Both the position numbers and the translations under genes were made by a program. Source: Chromobacterium haemolyticum DSM 19808 (lineage in GTDB: Bacteria > Pseudomonadota > Gammaproteobacteria > Burkholderiales > Chromobacteriaceae). Taken from it: a stretch of 64,000 nt of DNA. The first letter of the stretch is position 1; every line of letters begins with the position of its first letter. Shown here piece by piece: positions 19,901 through 27,867 of the stretch. The DNA lies in assembly GCF_000711885.1 (NCBI RefSeq), contig NZ_JONK01000014.1, positions 1 to 64,000 on the forward strand, given 5' to 3'. The notes beneath the pieces are model-generated. The model was not told where the DNA came from. It saw nothing but the letters and a program-made list of their open reading frames with translations, and did not search any database.

Positions 19901-20536
19901 TCGTCAGGGCGTGTCGAAAAGCCTATTACACAGGTAGACGATGCTGATGCTACGACACTGACCTATGCGCGAAATGCGGCCGTATCCAGTAATTTACCAC
20001 CCCCGGGAGTTCAGTTCATTGAAGCGGACCTGGGGTTGACCGGTCTTGAAGTCGACGTGCACGCGTTCTTCGATATGACGTACAACCCTCGTCTACTCAG
20101 CATGATTGAGCATGTGGTGAGCCTCGAAGGTCCGGTCCTCGATGAGGTTCTGGCTCGTCGCATTGCACGACTGCACGGCTGGGTGCGTACCGGTGCACGA
20201 ATCCAGGACCGAGTCGTCCGCCTTGCATCGCTGCACTACGAGAGTGAAGCTGAAGACGTTGGTACATTCTTCTGGCCTAAAGGCAAAGACGTTCCGGGGA
20301 CGATTCGGTTCCGTCGTCCAGCAGAAGGCGCGGCACGCTCGGTCGATGAGATTTCATTGACCGAGTTGAAGGCACTCGCATCCGAGATGAGAGTGGCGGG
20401 GCATGACAGGGAGTCAGGCATTCTAGCCATGGCGCACGAAATCGGCTTGAGGAAGCTCAGCGCGATAAGCCGAGCCCGATTGGAACGCGCCTGGGAGGGC
20501 ATGGTCGCGAGCTTGTGCCCAAGCAGCGGAGTATGA
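13922..20536 (+). CDS. Giant SF1 helicase with DUF4011, Vsr-like nuclease and DUF3320
   Basis: 2204 residues in one frame. An Ig-like N-terminus (about 1-130) is followed by a transglutaminase-like domain (about 150-320) with Cys234 in GTCLDLALFMC, His260 in KGHAFPGVW and an acidic Glu296 in LFETT. A DUF4011-type region begins near 390 (LTRWQRKLLDLSLRNNLLSF). The SF1 helicase has Walker A LIGPPGTGKSQT near 703, a long helical insert (about 780-1450), Walker B VVVFDEASQIP near 1555, GDPKQLPPTSFF, and C-terminal motifs VQGDERDI and NVAITRARQEL. A Vsr/MTES_1575-type nuclease follows (about 1855-1940; SPFEKAV, FRIDLGVVD, GVECDGATYH) and a DUF3320 tail. This architecture is recurrent in defence islands; DNA unwinding and cleavage of invading DNA is inferred. 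It stands alone as a single-gene system. Confidence 0.88.
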   Translation: MQEAIVEPSETPVEPCCVRIQATLAGKLNLADFQNAIPVARELSIVNETEADLKELRLTVSSEPPFLKSKNWHIDHVGACQAVRINDLDLLLDGPLLGRLTESEKAVVTFRLSSGQDASVELASSESTVELLPRNQWGGLSSLPDMVAAFVQPNEPAIERVLKQAAEVLRKVGKSGAIDGYQGGARRAWELASAIWNAIGAMGLDYALPPASFEQTGQKVRSPSQIADSGLGTCLDLALFMCAALEQAGLNSVLVFTKGHAFPGVWLKAEGFSTSVVDDVTALRKRVKLKEMVLFETTLLTQRPLPAFSYAIDRGEEQISEEEEQKFQLAVDIQRARLQRIKPLASEQAVARGVLVTESASIQPVFEAAPDLPDELDDEKPDAALERPEDRLTRWQRKLLDLSLRNNLLSFKAGKKSLKLDAPAPGYLEDILAEGHALKLLARPDLMDGNDPRSQAIHEGRERENIRRQHALDALKRKEVFVGLAQDEMDSRLVELFRSSRTSLQEGGSNTLYLALGFLSWTRDEKEDKKYRAPLILVPVSLERRSARSGFSLKLHDDEPRFNPTLLEMLRQDFELELGVQDTELPKDDSGLDVTGVWKTVSNAVKDIKGWEVVEDVVLATFSFAKYLMWKDLTESTEQLKQNAVVRHLIETPRDSYEITVEFPDVRKLDVELPVKETFCPLPADSSQLSAVVAGSKGKDFVLIGPPGTGKSQTISNLIAQCLAERKCVLFVSEKMAALDVVYRRLADVGLGNFCLELHSSKARKTEVLEQLRRSWDAAAAMAPDEWHAEAVRLEELRSQLNNYVARLHTRHSNGLSVYEAIGKVVAGHDLPVLQLSWSSAQVHDVTAMRTLRETAELLDVHARVMGEGQLTANPLAHVAQTEWSPLWQAELLEAARSVGPAVRKFEAAATALSAAIGLPVLQLEPRVRDGLRSLVETLPAASGHDWQFVLRPDAKTIADGLRQAVPLLERYRELHGSLSLPCSNQVLEDVRLGITQLSRYSELHAQLSPPWNETLRSRLASGIELLRNRQELLSQLTLPYKEGIPTETVQKLQADWRELQSSLWPMSVMRRRALTRKLKELATGGAEPDIGADIERLGKIDVLQAEIKTFDDLSLLTSNAWAGLKTKLDIARASLGFQSALEHACARQAWEDIGFDPVSRGQCGDVARGDLQRMREIRQIDQAVSRLAALGSETDGVWSGYETDLTIAKTFVIYQGALTAARNNNVWLDDGFGAIESGRAGAVAAADLKKMRELVSLQSRLQEFEDLSAKTSGLWNGLQTKIEGVEPALKFFETLSGALAMLASTPEALAAIKAPITLLLGESNVLLEPTGVISRDGRVYADALHALNTTVTRFSVASGLPESDKKMLEGLRPEQVTQRADNVLNASNRLNAWCAWRKARQQALAQGLANVVTGLEQGAIQLGRVKETFETDYCRWWLNAVVDSDEVLRTFVSAEHEKRIRDFRELDERFIGLTQALVRAQLSADHPSPDRVSHGSEWGKLRYEMQKKTRHRPLRELMSQASDAVMRLTPCLLMSPLSIAQYLPAGTAHFDVVVFDEASQIPVWDAIGAMARGKQVIMVGDPKQLPPTSFFDRAESDDDDSDVETELESILEECIGANLPTMKLSWHYRSRHESLIAFSNYRYYDGDLVTFPSPVTNDRAVSFNHVPNGQYERGGARTNKPEAKALVADLVGKLKSPGFRDSGLTIGVVTFNAEQQSLIENLLDEERRKDPSIEPYFLENQLEPVFVKNLESVQGDERDIMYFSITYGPGIDGSMPMNFGPMNKQGGERRLNVAITRARQELLVFGSFHPEQMDLSRTQALGVRDLKHFLEFADRGARALGETVAGSVGGFDSPFEKAVCTALAEKGWILHSQVGVSAFRIDLGVVDPDAPGRYLAGVECDGATYHRSATARDRDKLREQVLRGLGWEILRIWSTDWWIDMVGTVEKIHGQLELLLAEQRAVRAKEAEAAAMLARQVITGAMATSSEGSTDASSGRVEKPITQVDDADATTLTYARNAAVSSNLPPPGVQFIEADLGLTGLEVDVHAFFDMTYNPRLLSMIEHVVSLEGPVLDEVLARRIARLHGWVRTGARIQDRVVRLASLHYESEAEDVGTFFWPKGKDVPGTIRFRRPAEGAARSVDEISLTELKALASEMRVAGHDRESGILAMAHEIGLRKLSAISRARLERAWEGMVASLCPSSGV

Positions 20537-20685
20537 CGCCAGCTGCTTAAGTCCAGTCGAGATGCTTGAGGCTAAGTACCTCGAAGGCTCTTGAACTGCC
20601 TAGGAAAGCTGGGGCGATTCACGTCGCTTTGTTGGCGATGAAGAAGCCATGGTGGTAGGAGAGAGTCAAAAGGCTAGCGTCAGCC

Positions 20686-21726
20686 TCATCCCCACCGCTT
20701 CAGCCTCACGGTAATCACCGTCCCTTTCATCTCATATCCTGTCACACGGATGGCGGGAGGGACATCTTCGCCCTGTAGCTTTTCCAATGCGGATTTGAGA
20801 CGACGCCGAAACTCGCGCAAGTCGCAGACCACGCCGCTGTAACGCCACAAGTCAGATACCTGCAAGGCATAGGGCTTGGCATGGGTACTGTAGAAACTGG
20901 CTAACCAGGCCGGCAGCCCGGTGAAATCGTGCAGCGCGACTTCGCTGACCGCCGTCCACTCTTGCGGCCCAAACAGATTGGCCATCGAATCGAGCACCCG
21001 GAAAGCAATGACATCCCCGCCCTTCACAAGGCTACTGGCTAGGGCGGCCGCATCGTGGCCATCGTCGAAAGCCACCTCTATCAGCCTGGGCAATGGGATG
21101 TCCCTACGCTTCACCCGTAGGCGCAAATGAGCGGCATTCAACCGTATCAAGCTGGAACGCACCGCTTTGTAGACATTGGGGCCGGGCTCCACCCCAAGCT
21201 CTTTCGCAAATTGCCAGTAGGAAATCCGAATCCACTGAAAATCCCCCTGCACGGCCGACAAGGGGCGGTCTTGCCGGTAATGGTTCAGGCACACCGCAAA
21301 CACGCGCTTGTCGTAGCCGGTAAGCTGGAAACCGGTAAGCGTGATGGAGGTATCTCCTTGGGATGCAATCGTCTCCTCGACAACCGCCTCGTCGGGATTG
21401 TGCGAGGCGGCAAACAAGGCCGAGCGCAGCAGCAGATTCGGCATCCCGGTATGGGCGTCGCGCCAGGCGGGCAGGTAAACCTCCTCACCCCGCCGCACCG
21501 ACTGGCGCAGTCGCGCCTCGCGCAGCTCAACATCGGTCGCATTGGCCGCCAGCGCCAAGACAGGCTCGTTGGACGCCCGCTTGTCGGCGATGGCTTGCAT
21601 GGAGTCCGCCGCCGCGAGCGCGCAAGCTCTGACCACCTCGTCGTCGTAGGCTTCACCGGCCAAGCGTACCGCGTCGGCCTGCTGGCGCAGGCGTTCAATG
21701 ACCGCCTCGGAGGAGGTCCTAGCCAT
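20686..21726 (-). CDS. TrfA-like plasmid replication initiator
   Basis: 346-residue protein resembling the TrfA family that opens iteron-type plasmid origins. Recognisable segments: EEVYLPAWRDAHTGMPNLLL, RSALFAASHN, SQGDTSITLTGFQLTGYDKR, WIRISYWQFAKELG (first winged helix), VYKAVRSSLIRLNAAHLRLR, and a second winged-helix region FTGLPAWLASFYSTHAKPY. The ATG at 21726 overlaps the stop of the small upstream gene by eight bases, indicating translational coupling; an ORF extension to 21759 lacks support. Four iterons lie just upstream of the pair (22084-22166), as expected for the binding sites of such an initiator. No partition or conjugation genes are visible nearby, so this looks like a plasmid replicon captured in the island. 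Confidence 0.85.
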   Translation of the reverse strand: MARTSSEAVIERLRQQADAVRLAGEAYDDEVVRACALAAADSMQAIADKRASNEPVLALAANATDVELREARLRQSVRRGEEVYLPAWRDAHTGMPNLLLRSALFAASHNPDEAVVEETIASQGDTSITLTGFQLTGYDKRVFAVCLNHYRQDRPLSAVQGDFQWIRISYWQFAKELGVEPGPNVYKAVRSSLIRLNAAHLRLRVKRRDIPLPRLIEVAFDDGHDAAALASSLVKGGDVIAFRVLDSMANLFGPQEWTAVSEVALHDFTGLPAWLASFYSTHAKPYALQVSDLWRYSGVVCDLREFRRRLKSALEKLQGEDVPPAIRVTGYEMKGTVITVRLKRWG

Positions 21727-21907
21727 GACGCCGCTCCGCATTCTGGATGTAAGCGACAAGCAAGCCGCGCAGCACCGCGGAGGCCGTCATGCCTTGCGCG
21801 GCGCAAACGACGGCGAACTCGGTGCGCAGCTGCCGCGGCAGCCAAGCTTTGAACTGTACGGCATCGGGCCTATGCCGGTCTTTGGATGGCGAAGCGAAAT
21901 CCGTCAC
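21719..21907 (-). CDS. Small ribbon-helix-helix protein upstream of TrfA-like gene
   Basis: 62-residue protein with the layout of CopG/Arc-type DNA-binding proteins: a beta-strand VQFKAWLP, helix RQLRTEFAVVCAAQG, and a second helix TASAVLRGLLVAYIQ. The start is taken as the GTG at 21907, because AAAGGAG (21913-21919) lies five bases before it; a longer frame from an ATG at 21925 would place this ribosome-binding site inside the gene. Its stop overlaps the initiator start. Inference: a copy-number or autoregulatory protein of the plasmid module. An inverted repeat ATACC/GGTAT at 21932-21949 just upstream could be its operator. Confidence 0.65.
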   Translation of the reverse strand: MTDFASPSKDRHRPDAVQFKAWLPRQLRTEFAVVCAAQGMTASAVLRGLLVAYIQNAERRHG

Positions 21908-22083
21908 ATCATCTCCTTTGTGCATGTTTGGATACCCATACAGCGGTATAGAGATGAGAGGGACGGATAAACGCCTAGGAACGAAATGTCGAAAAAACCT
22001 CGCCCATAGCAGTCGTTTTACCCAAGTGGACTGCCGGAGAGACGTACGCTGCCGTTGACGAATGCAATGGCGAAGCGCAGCAA

Positions 22084-22166
22084 CTGGACTTCAAAACACG
22101 TTTTACTGGACGTGAACCCACAGCCTACCAGACGTAAAAACACGCCATAGCGGACCTGAACACACG
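22084..22166. repeat. Four 17-bp iterons with 22-bp spacing (oriV-like)
   Basis: Direct repeats starting at 22084, 22106, 22128 and 22150, each 17 bases, with consensus CNGGACNTNAANACACG. The spacing is exactly 22 bases each time, which puts the copies on one face of the helix about two turns apart. A degenerate fifth copy may start near 22174. Iterons of this size and spacing are typical of the origins bound by TrfA-type initiators, and the TrfA-like gene is 360 bases away. An AT-rich stretch follows at 22232-22250. Confidence 0.8.
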
Positions 22167-22575
22167 CTTTTGACTGGCCGACAGGGAAAACGCCCGTCCC
22201 TGCAAGGCGATTTCCACAAGCCGGCCGCCGGTAATCTAATAATCTTGTAATCCTCACCCTCGCAGGCACCGCTTAGGATGCAACCTCGCTCAAGAGAGTC
22301 TGGCGCTCCGCCGGCCAACATCTGGGCGCTGGCCAGGACAAGCAGGGTTGAAGCCAGCATGCCGCAGCCGCGTTGTGGTGTCGCGCAGGCACGCGGGGCC
22401 GGTGCCGGCCCGCCTGGTTGCCAGGTCGTATAGCGTAGGGAACACATAAGCCGAGAAATCAGGGTCCAATAAGTTGAGAAACATTGGGCCCATACCGTTT
22501 CATCGCGCTGGTCTATCAAGACGAGGTTTTGAGGTTGCCTTAGCTGGCGACCTTGCGATTCCCTGAGATGTCGAC
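22167..22575. other. Non-coding stretch between iterons and GIY-YIG gene
   Basis: About 410 bases. The first part is origin-like with an AT-rich segment (22232-22250). The second part has overlapping short minus-strand frames, but none is convincingly coding; the change of frame within them may reflect a decayed gene of the former plasmid. I see no tRNA or clear terminator. Confidence 0.5.
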
Positions 22576-23283
22576 TCACTTGTTCACAAAGTGAATGACA
22601 GATTGGACTTCATCCAACGTGGTCATGAACCACTCGTCCCCCGGCGCATCTTCCTTCCAGCGGCCCCATGCTTTCAACACGGCGTGAATCGCGTCCTCCA
22701 CCTGTGCAACCCGCTTCACCTTCCACCGTCCAAGAATCTCGGGTCTTTCGAAGAAGCCCGCCCCCTTGCACTGGCCGAACACGCGGGTTTCCACGTCTGC
22801 AGCGGTAGTCAGGCCCACCTTGATAGGGAAAGCGCCTTCATTTTTCTTGATGGCAGGGAAGGTAAAGGCGTATATCCAACCGTCGAACTCGACATCGGCT
22901 TGCTCCTCCACCTCGTCGTCCTCGTCTTCGACGGCCTCCATTGAGACTTCTGAATCCGACTTGAGCCGGTACATGCCAGATTTGCCCAACCAGACAAATG
23001 GCGACTCAGCCCCACGTTTCGCGCGTAAAGACACAAAGAACCGGATTCCAGCCCCGACCGAAAGCAACTTCCCTTCGGTATCGCGCGCAGGGTAGCACTG
23101 ACTCATTTGCTCGTCGGTCAGGTATCGCGCCATCACCCGATTGGTCATGGAATTCAGCTTGAAGGGCTCGCCTGTCAGCGCCTCGGGTTCTTGCGCAATC
23201 TCTTGCAACAGGTGATAGCGCGCGAATCGATAGCAGAAAGAGGCATTGGCCTCGAAGGGGATTGGGAGGTTTTTCATTGGCAT
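22576..23283 (-). CDS. GIY-YIG-type nuclease domain protein (T5orf172-like)
   Basis: 235 residues. The C-terminal half has the layout of T5orf172/MUG113 GIY-YIG proteins: GWIYAFTFPAIKKNEGAFPI leading to KVGLTTAADVETRV (the second motif with the catalytic-type Arg), then a conserved glutamate region VAQVEDAIHAVLKAWGRW and GDEWFMTTLDEVQSVI. The first half (1-120) is not recognised, and an acidic linker (EAVEDEDDEVEEQADVEF) separates the two. GIY-YIG enzymes cut DNA with a single metal ion; whether this protein cuts DNA is not shown. It is at the downstream end of the type I restriction cluster, 49 bases after the metallopeptidase gene, and could be cotranscribed with it. The start could also be the ATG at 23277. 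Confidence 0.7.
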   Translation of the reverse strand: MPMKNLPIPFEANASFCYRFARYHLLQEIAQEPEALTGEPFKLNSMTNRVMARYLTDEQMSQCYPARDTEGKLLSVGAGIRFFVSLRAKRGAESPFVWLGKSGMYRLKSDSEVSMEAVEDEDDEVEEQADVEFDGWIYAFTFPAIKKNEGAFPIKVGLTTAADVETRVFGQCKGAGFFERPEILGRWKVKRVAQVEDAIHAVLKAWGRWKEDAPGDEWFMTTLDEVQSVIHFVNK

Positions 23284-23332
23284 GTTTTTGTGCAGTCGTA
23301 ACTAATCGTATTGCTGGATTGAGCTCACCGGT

Positions 23333-24043
23333 TCACACAGCATCCCCAAACACAGCCCGCTCAAGCACCTCATGATGACGATGCCAGTCCGGCATATGAC
23401 TTGCCACCAGGCCCCAGAACGCTTTGGTATGGTTCTTCTCCAGGGTATGGCAGAGCTCATGTACTACCACGTAGTCCTGCACGCAGGCGGGTAGCTCCAT
23501 GACCCTCGGGTGGAACTCCAGTACGTTGTGGGCATCACAACTGGCCCAGCGGCTCTGAAAGTGCCGGATGCGAGCGCCATTAGCCTGTAGACCTGTCTCG
23601 CGTTCCCAGTGGCGTACACGCGCCAGCAGCTTTTCGTGGGCACGGTCGCGATAGAAGTTTTCAAGCACCGGCATTAACTTATCAGACTGAATGCTGGCCC
23701 CATCTGGATTCTCAATGACAAACCGCGATGCGGTGAAAGTCAGCCGCGGCTTGGCAAGCTCAGGCACATGCCGTACCTCGGTGAAATAGCTACGGCCGCA
23801 GTAACGCAGCCGGCTACCGGTAACGATGGCATCACTAGCCTGCGGCTGGTTCACCAAGGCCAGCTTCTCGCGTATCCATCGGGCGCGTCTGCGCACCAGG
23901 GCCTCTTGTTCCACTTCCGCCACCTGCGGTCCACGCAGCAGCACCGGCCGTCCACGCTCGACAGTCACGTAGTGCCGCTTGAGCTTGGTATCTGGCTGGA
24001 ACTGCCACTCGATGGTGGTCTCGCCATATTGCAGCAAGGGCAT
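23333..24043 (-). CDS. YgjP-type (M48/DUF45) metallopeptidase
   Basis: 236-residue member of the YgjP-like metallopeptidase family common in type I restriction operons. The zinc motif HELCH in YVVVHELCHTLEKNHTKAFW is followed by the distal glutamate/histidine region; the upstream signature RHFQSRWASCDAHNVLEFHP is typical. The N-terminal part is a beta-rich domain (ETTIEWQFQPDTKLKRHYVT). It begins three bases after the hsdR stop, so it is translated with it. Its role in restriction is unknown; proteolytic control of the restriction subunit has been proposed for such neighbours but is only inference here. Confidence 0.85.
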   Translation of the reverse strand: MPLLQYGETTIEWQFQPDTKLKRHYVTVERGRPVLLRGPQVAEVEQEALVRRRARWIREKLALVNQPQASDAIVTGSRLRYCGRSYFTEVRHVPELAKPRLTFTASRFVIENPDGASIQSDKLMPVLENFYRDRAHEKLLARVRHWERETGLQANGARIRHFQSRWASCDAHNVLEFHPRVMELPACVQDYVVVHELCHTLEKNHTKAFWGLVASHMPDWHRHHEVLERAVFGDAV

Positions 24044-24046
24044 GGG

Positions 24047-27000
24047 TTAGTTCTTCAGCAAAATGGCCAGGATATGGCCTGCATGGTCGCGGGCGACCGA
24101 GCGCTGCCAGCCGGCCAGCGGCACCAGCAAGCCGCCAATCCGCTTCTTCATTTCCGGGTGTAGGTCGGGCATCTGCTTCCAGTTACCCGATGCCATGGCG
24201 TGACTCAGGTCGGCATCTTCGAACAGCTTGGTAGTGACGACGCGGGCGGTATCGCTGGCCAGATGGGATTCCAGATAGTGGAACACCGCCGAATGAGCCG
24301 GGTTGGCGAAGCCGGAGTTGTCCTTGTCCTTGATGCGCTGGCCGAACAGGTCGAGCTGTTCAAGGAACTGCGCTTGCGAGATACGGCCTGCCTTCTCTTC
24401 TGCCAGTAGCTTTTCCAGCTCTTCGGCCAGCTTGTCGAAGAAGGCCGGGTCTTTGTCGCGGCCGGTGACGATGGTGTGCTTCAGCTGGTTTTTCATCACC
24501 AGCGCCTGGCTGCCGGGACTGGCCAGCTTTTTCAGGCGAGCCATGTCGGCTGCGTCAAGAATCGACACTTCCTTGCCCAATAGGCTCTTGGCCGGGCTGG
24601 CGGCAATGTATTCATCCAGCAATTGCTGCAGCAACACCGATTCCAGCTTGGTGATGCGCTCGCGGTAAGTCGCGCCCGGCAGCTTGTCGCGCAACATCAG
24701 GCGGATTTCGGCGAAGAGCGTGAAGTAGGGCTTGAATGGTACGCCACGTACATCGGGCAGGATGATGTCGACGCTGCGATTGAACTGCTTCACCAGTTCC
24801 AGAAATTCCTCAACAGCATCGAGACGGCTGGCCGGGTCGAGATAGCGCTCGGCATCGTCTTTGTAATCTTCCCGCTGCTTTACCGGGTCATGCTTCTTCG
24901 GCAGCAGCTTGAGGATGCGGTCGAGGGTGGCTTGTAGCTTGGGTAGCTCGCTTTCCACGCCTTCCCAGACCTGAATCGGCTGTACCTCGCCGCCGTAGAT
25001 TTTCAGGGCATGGTCGAGGTGCTCCACCACGCCGTGGTAATCGACGATATAGCCGGCGTTCTTGCCGGCCATGGTGCGATTCACCCGCGCGATGGCCTGC
25101 AGCAGGGTGTGTTCCTTCAGCGGCTTGTCGAGGTACATGGTGCCGACGATGGGGGCATCCCAGCCGGTCAGCAGCATGTCGGAGACGATGATGAGGCCGA
25201 CGTTGTTGGCATGGACCTGACCATCCTTGGCCTTGGTTTCATCACCATAGGGCAGCGGGAACAGCTTGCTGACGAAATTGGCAATTTGCTCGGGCGGCAT
25301 CGCCACCGGTTCCTTGCCCGCTTTGATTTCGGCCTTCACCCGCTCTTCGATGGACTGCACCTTGTCCGGGCTGACTTTGTACTCGGCCGCGGCCTCCTGC
25401 ACCGATGCGCCGGTGCGCGAAGCGGTCATGCTGGCCAGCGACACCACCACGCGGCTCTGGAAGGTTGGCAAACCCTGTGCGGCACGCTCGACCATCATGT
25501 CGTCAAGCAAATCCTTGTAGCGCACCGCCATGTCACGGCCATCGCAGACCAGCATGGCCTTCAGGCCCTTGGCCTGCACATTGGCCAGGAAGTGCTCGAC
25601 CAGATGGCTGGCAACTTGCTCCACGCGGTCGCCGGCCTGGCGCCACCGTGCCAGCAATTCCTTCTTCAGCGCATGCTGTCTGGCTTCGGATTCTTTGGCG
25701 AACTGGTCCTTGAAGGCTTGGTCCAGCTTGGCATTGGGTGCCAACTCTACCCACGCGTCCTGATATTTGATGGGCAAGGTTGCGCCATCGGCCACCGCCT
25801 CGTGCAGCCGGTATTCGTCGATATAGCCATCACCACCAAACTCGCCGAGCGTGTGTTTGTCCTCATTCAGCAGGGGCGTGCCGGTGAAGGCAATGAACTT
25901 GGCATTGGGCAGGCTGGCGCGCATGAAGGCGGCCAGGAAGTCGTACTGGCTGCGGTGGGCCTCATCCACCAGCACATAGAAGTTAGGCTTGGTACTGAGC
26001 ACCCGGAAGTGCACCTTTTCGCGGCTCACTCCTTCCCACTTGGCCGGCAGTAAAACGCCATCGGGATTGTACAGGCCAAAGTGAACGTTACGCTCCTCGA
26101 CCATGAAGAAGTCCTTATCCACGCGCACCCGTCTATGCCGGGTGGCCTGCAGGGTATCGTCTTCCTCATCGGGGGCGGTCGCGGTAGCAGTCGCGCCCGG
26201 CTGCTCGTTCTCCTGAAATTTCTGCACCGTACTGGTGAACACGCTGCCGTAATCGTTGGACAGCATCTTCACCAAACCATCGACCGACACCGCCTGAATC
26301 GCCTTGATGCCGACTGCGTGGAAGGTATCGAAGATTTGCTTGTCGAGGTCGCGCCGGTCGGTCAGCACCAGTACGGTCGGGTTATTCAGACCGGTGTTCT
26401 CAGCGCGCAGCATCCGCGCTAGCAGCGCCATGGTCAGCGATTTGCCGCTGCCTTGGGTATGCCAAACCACGCCGCCAGTGGGCTTGGATGCAGTCAGTCG
26501 GGCAATGGCTTTTCGGACCGCCCGCCACTGCTGATAGCGCGGCAGCTTCTTGACCGTCTTGCCGTCGCGGGTTTCGAACAGCACGAAGTGGGTAATGAGT
26601 TCGAGGAAGCGGGCAGGCTCGAACAAGGCCCAGAACAACTGGTCTTGCTCACGAGGCTCCGCGCCCAGCAAGGCCGCCACTTCGGCACGCTCGGCCTCCT
26701 GCAGGCGGTAATGGGAATAGAAAGCCGGCGGCGTGAAGATGGCTCCGTACATTCCTTCTCGGCGATTCAGGCCGACGCTGACCTGATTGAACACGAATTG
26801 GGCTGGGAAGCTTGCCCGGTAGCCATCCAGCTGCGCCAGCGCTTCAGCCAGCCGATGATGGCTGGCCTTGCATTCGATGATGGCCAGCGGTAAGCCGTTC
26901 ACGAACAGCAGCAGGTCGGGCCGGAACACATCGTCGTCGGCATTGCGGCCGACGTACTGGTCCACCACATGGAAGTCGTTGTTGGCGACGGAGGCGGCAT

Positions 27001-27328
27001 CGAAGAAGCGCACGCTGCGCGGCTTGCCGTCGGCATCCTTCACCTGGATGTCCGAGCGATGCACCACCTGCTCCCAGAATGCCTTGTTGGCCGGCAGCAG
27101 CTCGTCATTGACCCGTTTGCGAAGCTCCACCAGCGCCGCGGCGACGCCGCCAGGCGCCTTGGTCAGCCAAGGGTTCAGGAGAAGCAATCGGGGTTTGAGG
27201 ATGTCTTCCAGCACCGGGGCTAGGTGACGGTGCTCAACCGCTACCTTGCTGCCGGGCAGATGGGTATAGCCCAGCTTTACTAGCCATTCGATGGCTGGGC
27301 GTTCGACACCTTGTTGTTCTGACTTCAT
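24047..27328 (-). CDS. hsdR: Type I restriction enzyme endonuclease/translocase subunit HsdR
   Basis: 1093-residue motor and nuclease subunit. The PD-(D/E)xK nuclease is near the N-terminus, Asp138 in FRPDLLLF and Glu152-x-Lys154 in IIECKAS, followed by the QLDGY motif. The SF2 translocase follows with Walker [15 protein letters not shown] box [12 protein letters not shown], motif [11 protein letters not shown], and motif [12 protein letters not shown]. The C-terminal part is helical and contacts HsdM. The start at 27328 is chosen because AGGGAGGGG lies immediately upstream; a longer frame to 27373 has no such site. It is the fourth gene of hsdM-hsdS-orf-hsdR. With HsdM and HsdS it cuts DNA lacking the host methylation pattern after translocation. 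Confidence 0.95.
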   Translation of the reverse strand: MKSEQQGVERPAIEWLVKLGYTHLPGSKVAVEHRHLAPVLEDILKPRLLLLNPWLTKAPGGVAAALVELRKRVNDELLPANKAFWEQVVHRSDIQVKDADGKPRSVRFFDAASVANNDFHVVDQYVGRNADDDVFRPDLLLFVNGLPLAIIECKASHHRLAEALAQLDGYRASFPAQFVFNQVSVGLNRREGMYGAIFTPPAFYSHYRLQEAERAEVAALLGAEPREQDQLFWALFEPARFLELITHFVLFETRDGKTVKKLPRYQQWRAVRKAIARLTASKPTGGVVWHTQGSGKSLTMALLARMLRAENTGLNNPTVLVLTDRRDLDKQIFDTFHAVGIKAIQAVSVDGLVKMLSNDYGSVFTSTVQKFQENEQPGATATATAPDEEDDTLQATRHRRVRVDKDFFMVEERNVHFGLYNPDGVLLPAKWEGVSREKVHFRVLSTKPNFYVLVDEAHRSQYDFLAAFMRASLPNAKFIAFTGTPLLNEDKHTLGEFGGDGYIDEYRLHEAVADGATLPIKYQDAWVELAPNAKLDQAFKDQFAKESEARQHALKKELLARWRQAGDRVEQVASHLVEHFLANVQAKGLKAMLVCDGRDMAVRYKDLLDDMMVERAAQGLPTFQSRVVVSLASMTASRTGASVQEAAAEYKVSPDKVQSIEERVKAEIKAGKEPVAMPPEQIANFVSKLFPLPYGDETKAKDGQVHANNVGLIIVSDMLLTGWDAPIVGTMYLDKPLKEHTLLQAIARVNRTMAGKNAGYIVDYHGVVEHLDHALKIYGGEVQPIQVWEGVESELPKLQATLDRILKLLPKKHDPVKQREDYKDDAERYLDPASRLDAVEEFLELVKQFNRSVDIILPDVRGVPFKPYFTLFAEIRLMLRDKLPGATYRERITKLESVLLQQLLDEYIAASPAKSLLGKEVSILDAADMARLKKLASPGSQALVMKNQLKHTIVTGRDKDPAFFDKLAEELEKLLAEEKAGRISQAQFLEQLDLFGQRIKDKDNSGFANPAHSAVFHYLESHLASDTARVVTTKLFEDADLSHAMASGNWKQMPDLHPEMKKRIGGLLVPLAGWQRSVARDHAGHILAILLKN

Positions 27329-27357
27329 ACCCCTCCCTCTGAACAATACCGGTTTTG

Positions 27358-27867
27358 TTATTGGCCCAACCAAATTTCATGCTGGCTTGAGGTGGCAAGT
27401 ACACCGGCTTTTATCAGCCCCCTTAGCAAGCCAACACGAGTGTGGCCTTCAACCAACCTCAATGGTGTTGGAGCACCAATCAGGTGACCTGCGATGAACA
27501 CCGGGAGACGCAACCAAGTCATGTGCTCCCGCCAGTGCGCTACAACATTGGGGCGCGTGTCGATGCAGGCCCACCCCTGAGCAGAGAACTGCGCTACTCT
27601 TTGCTCAACGCCATCTATCCAATTGTCGAAACGGTCGTAGTGACAACTCGCCGCAATCTCGGCAGCAGAAAAATCCCTCTTTTCCCACCTCAGCGAAGTG
27701 ATGTCTAGTTCACCGTATTGAGACTGGAAATCGTCTTTCCGCCCATGGTCGGCATAGACCTGAGTCAAGACATCGTCCGGTGTATCAGGCAAGCACCGCT
27801 TCAAGCTATCACGGTCAATGTTGGCAGCCGAGTCATAGGGCAAATTCAGTAGGTCACAAAATCTCAT
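27358..27867 (-). CDS. Unknown protein within the hsd operon (ParB-like motif)
   Basis: 169 residues, not assigned to a known function. It overlaps the end of hsdS by 14 bases and ends 29 bases before hsdR, so it is part of the operon. The C-terminal third contains [20 protein letters not shown] followed by HTRVGLL: the LVEGHTR stretch resembles the nucleotide-binding motif of ParB/sulfiredoxin-fold proteins. The N-terminal part includes [20 protein letters not shown] and [12 protein letters not shown], without catalytic motifs I can name. No signal peptide or membrane segment. Possible roles are regulation or modulation of the restriction complex, but this is open. Confidence 0.6.
   Translation of the reverse strand: MRFCDLLNLPYDSAANIDRDSLKRCLPDTPDDVLTQVYADHGRKDDFQSQYGELDITSLRWEKRDFSAAEIAASCHYDRFDNWIDGVEQRVAQFSAQGWACIDTRPNVVAHWREHMTWLRLPVFIAGHLIGAPTPLRLVEGHTRVGLLRGLIKAGVLATSSQHEIWLGQ

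Noticed and set aside
22103-22579. Overlapping minus-strand frames before the GIY-YIG gene
   Set aside because: They run through the iterons and the non-coding stretch, have no recognisable domain or ribosome-binding site, and the frames change part-way. At most a decayed gene.
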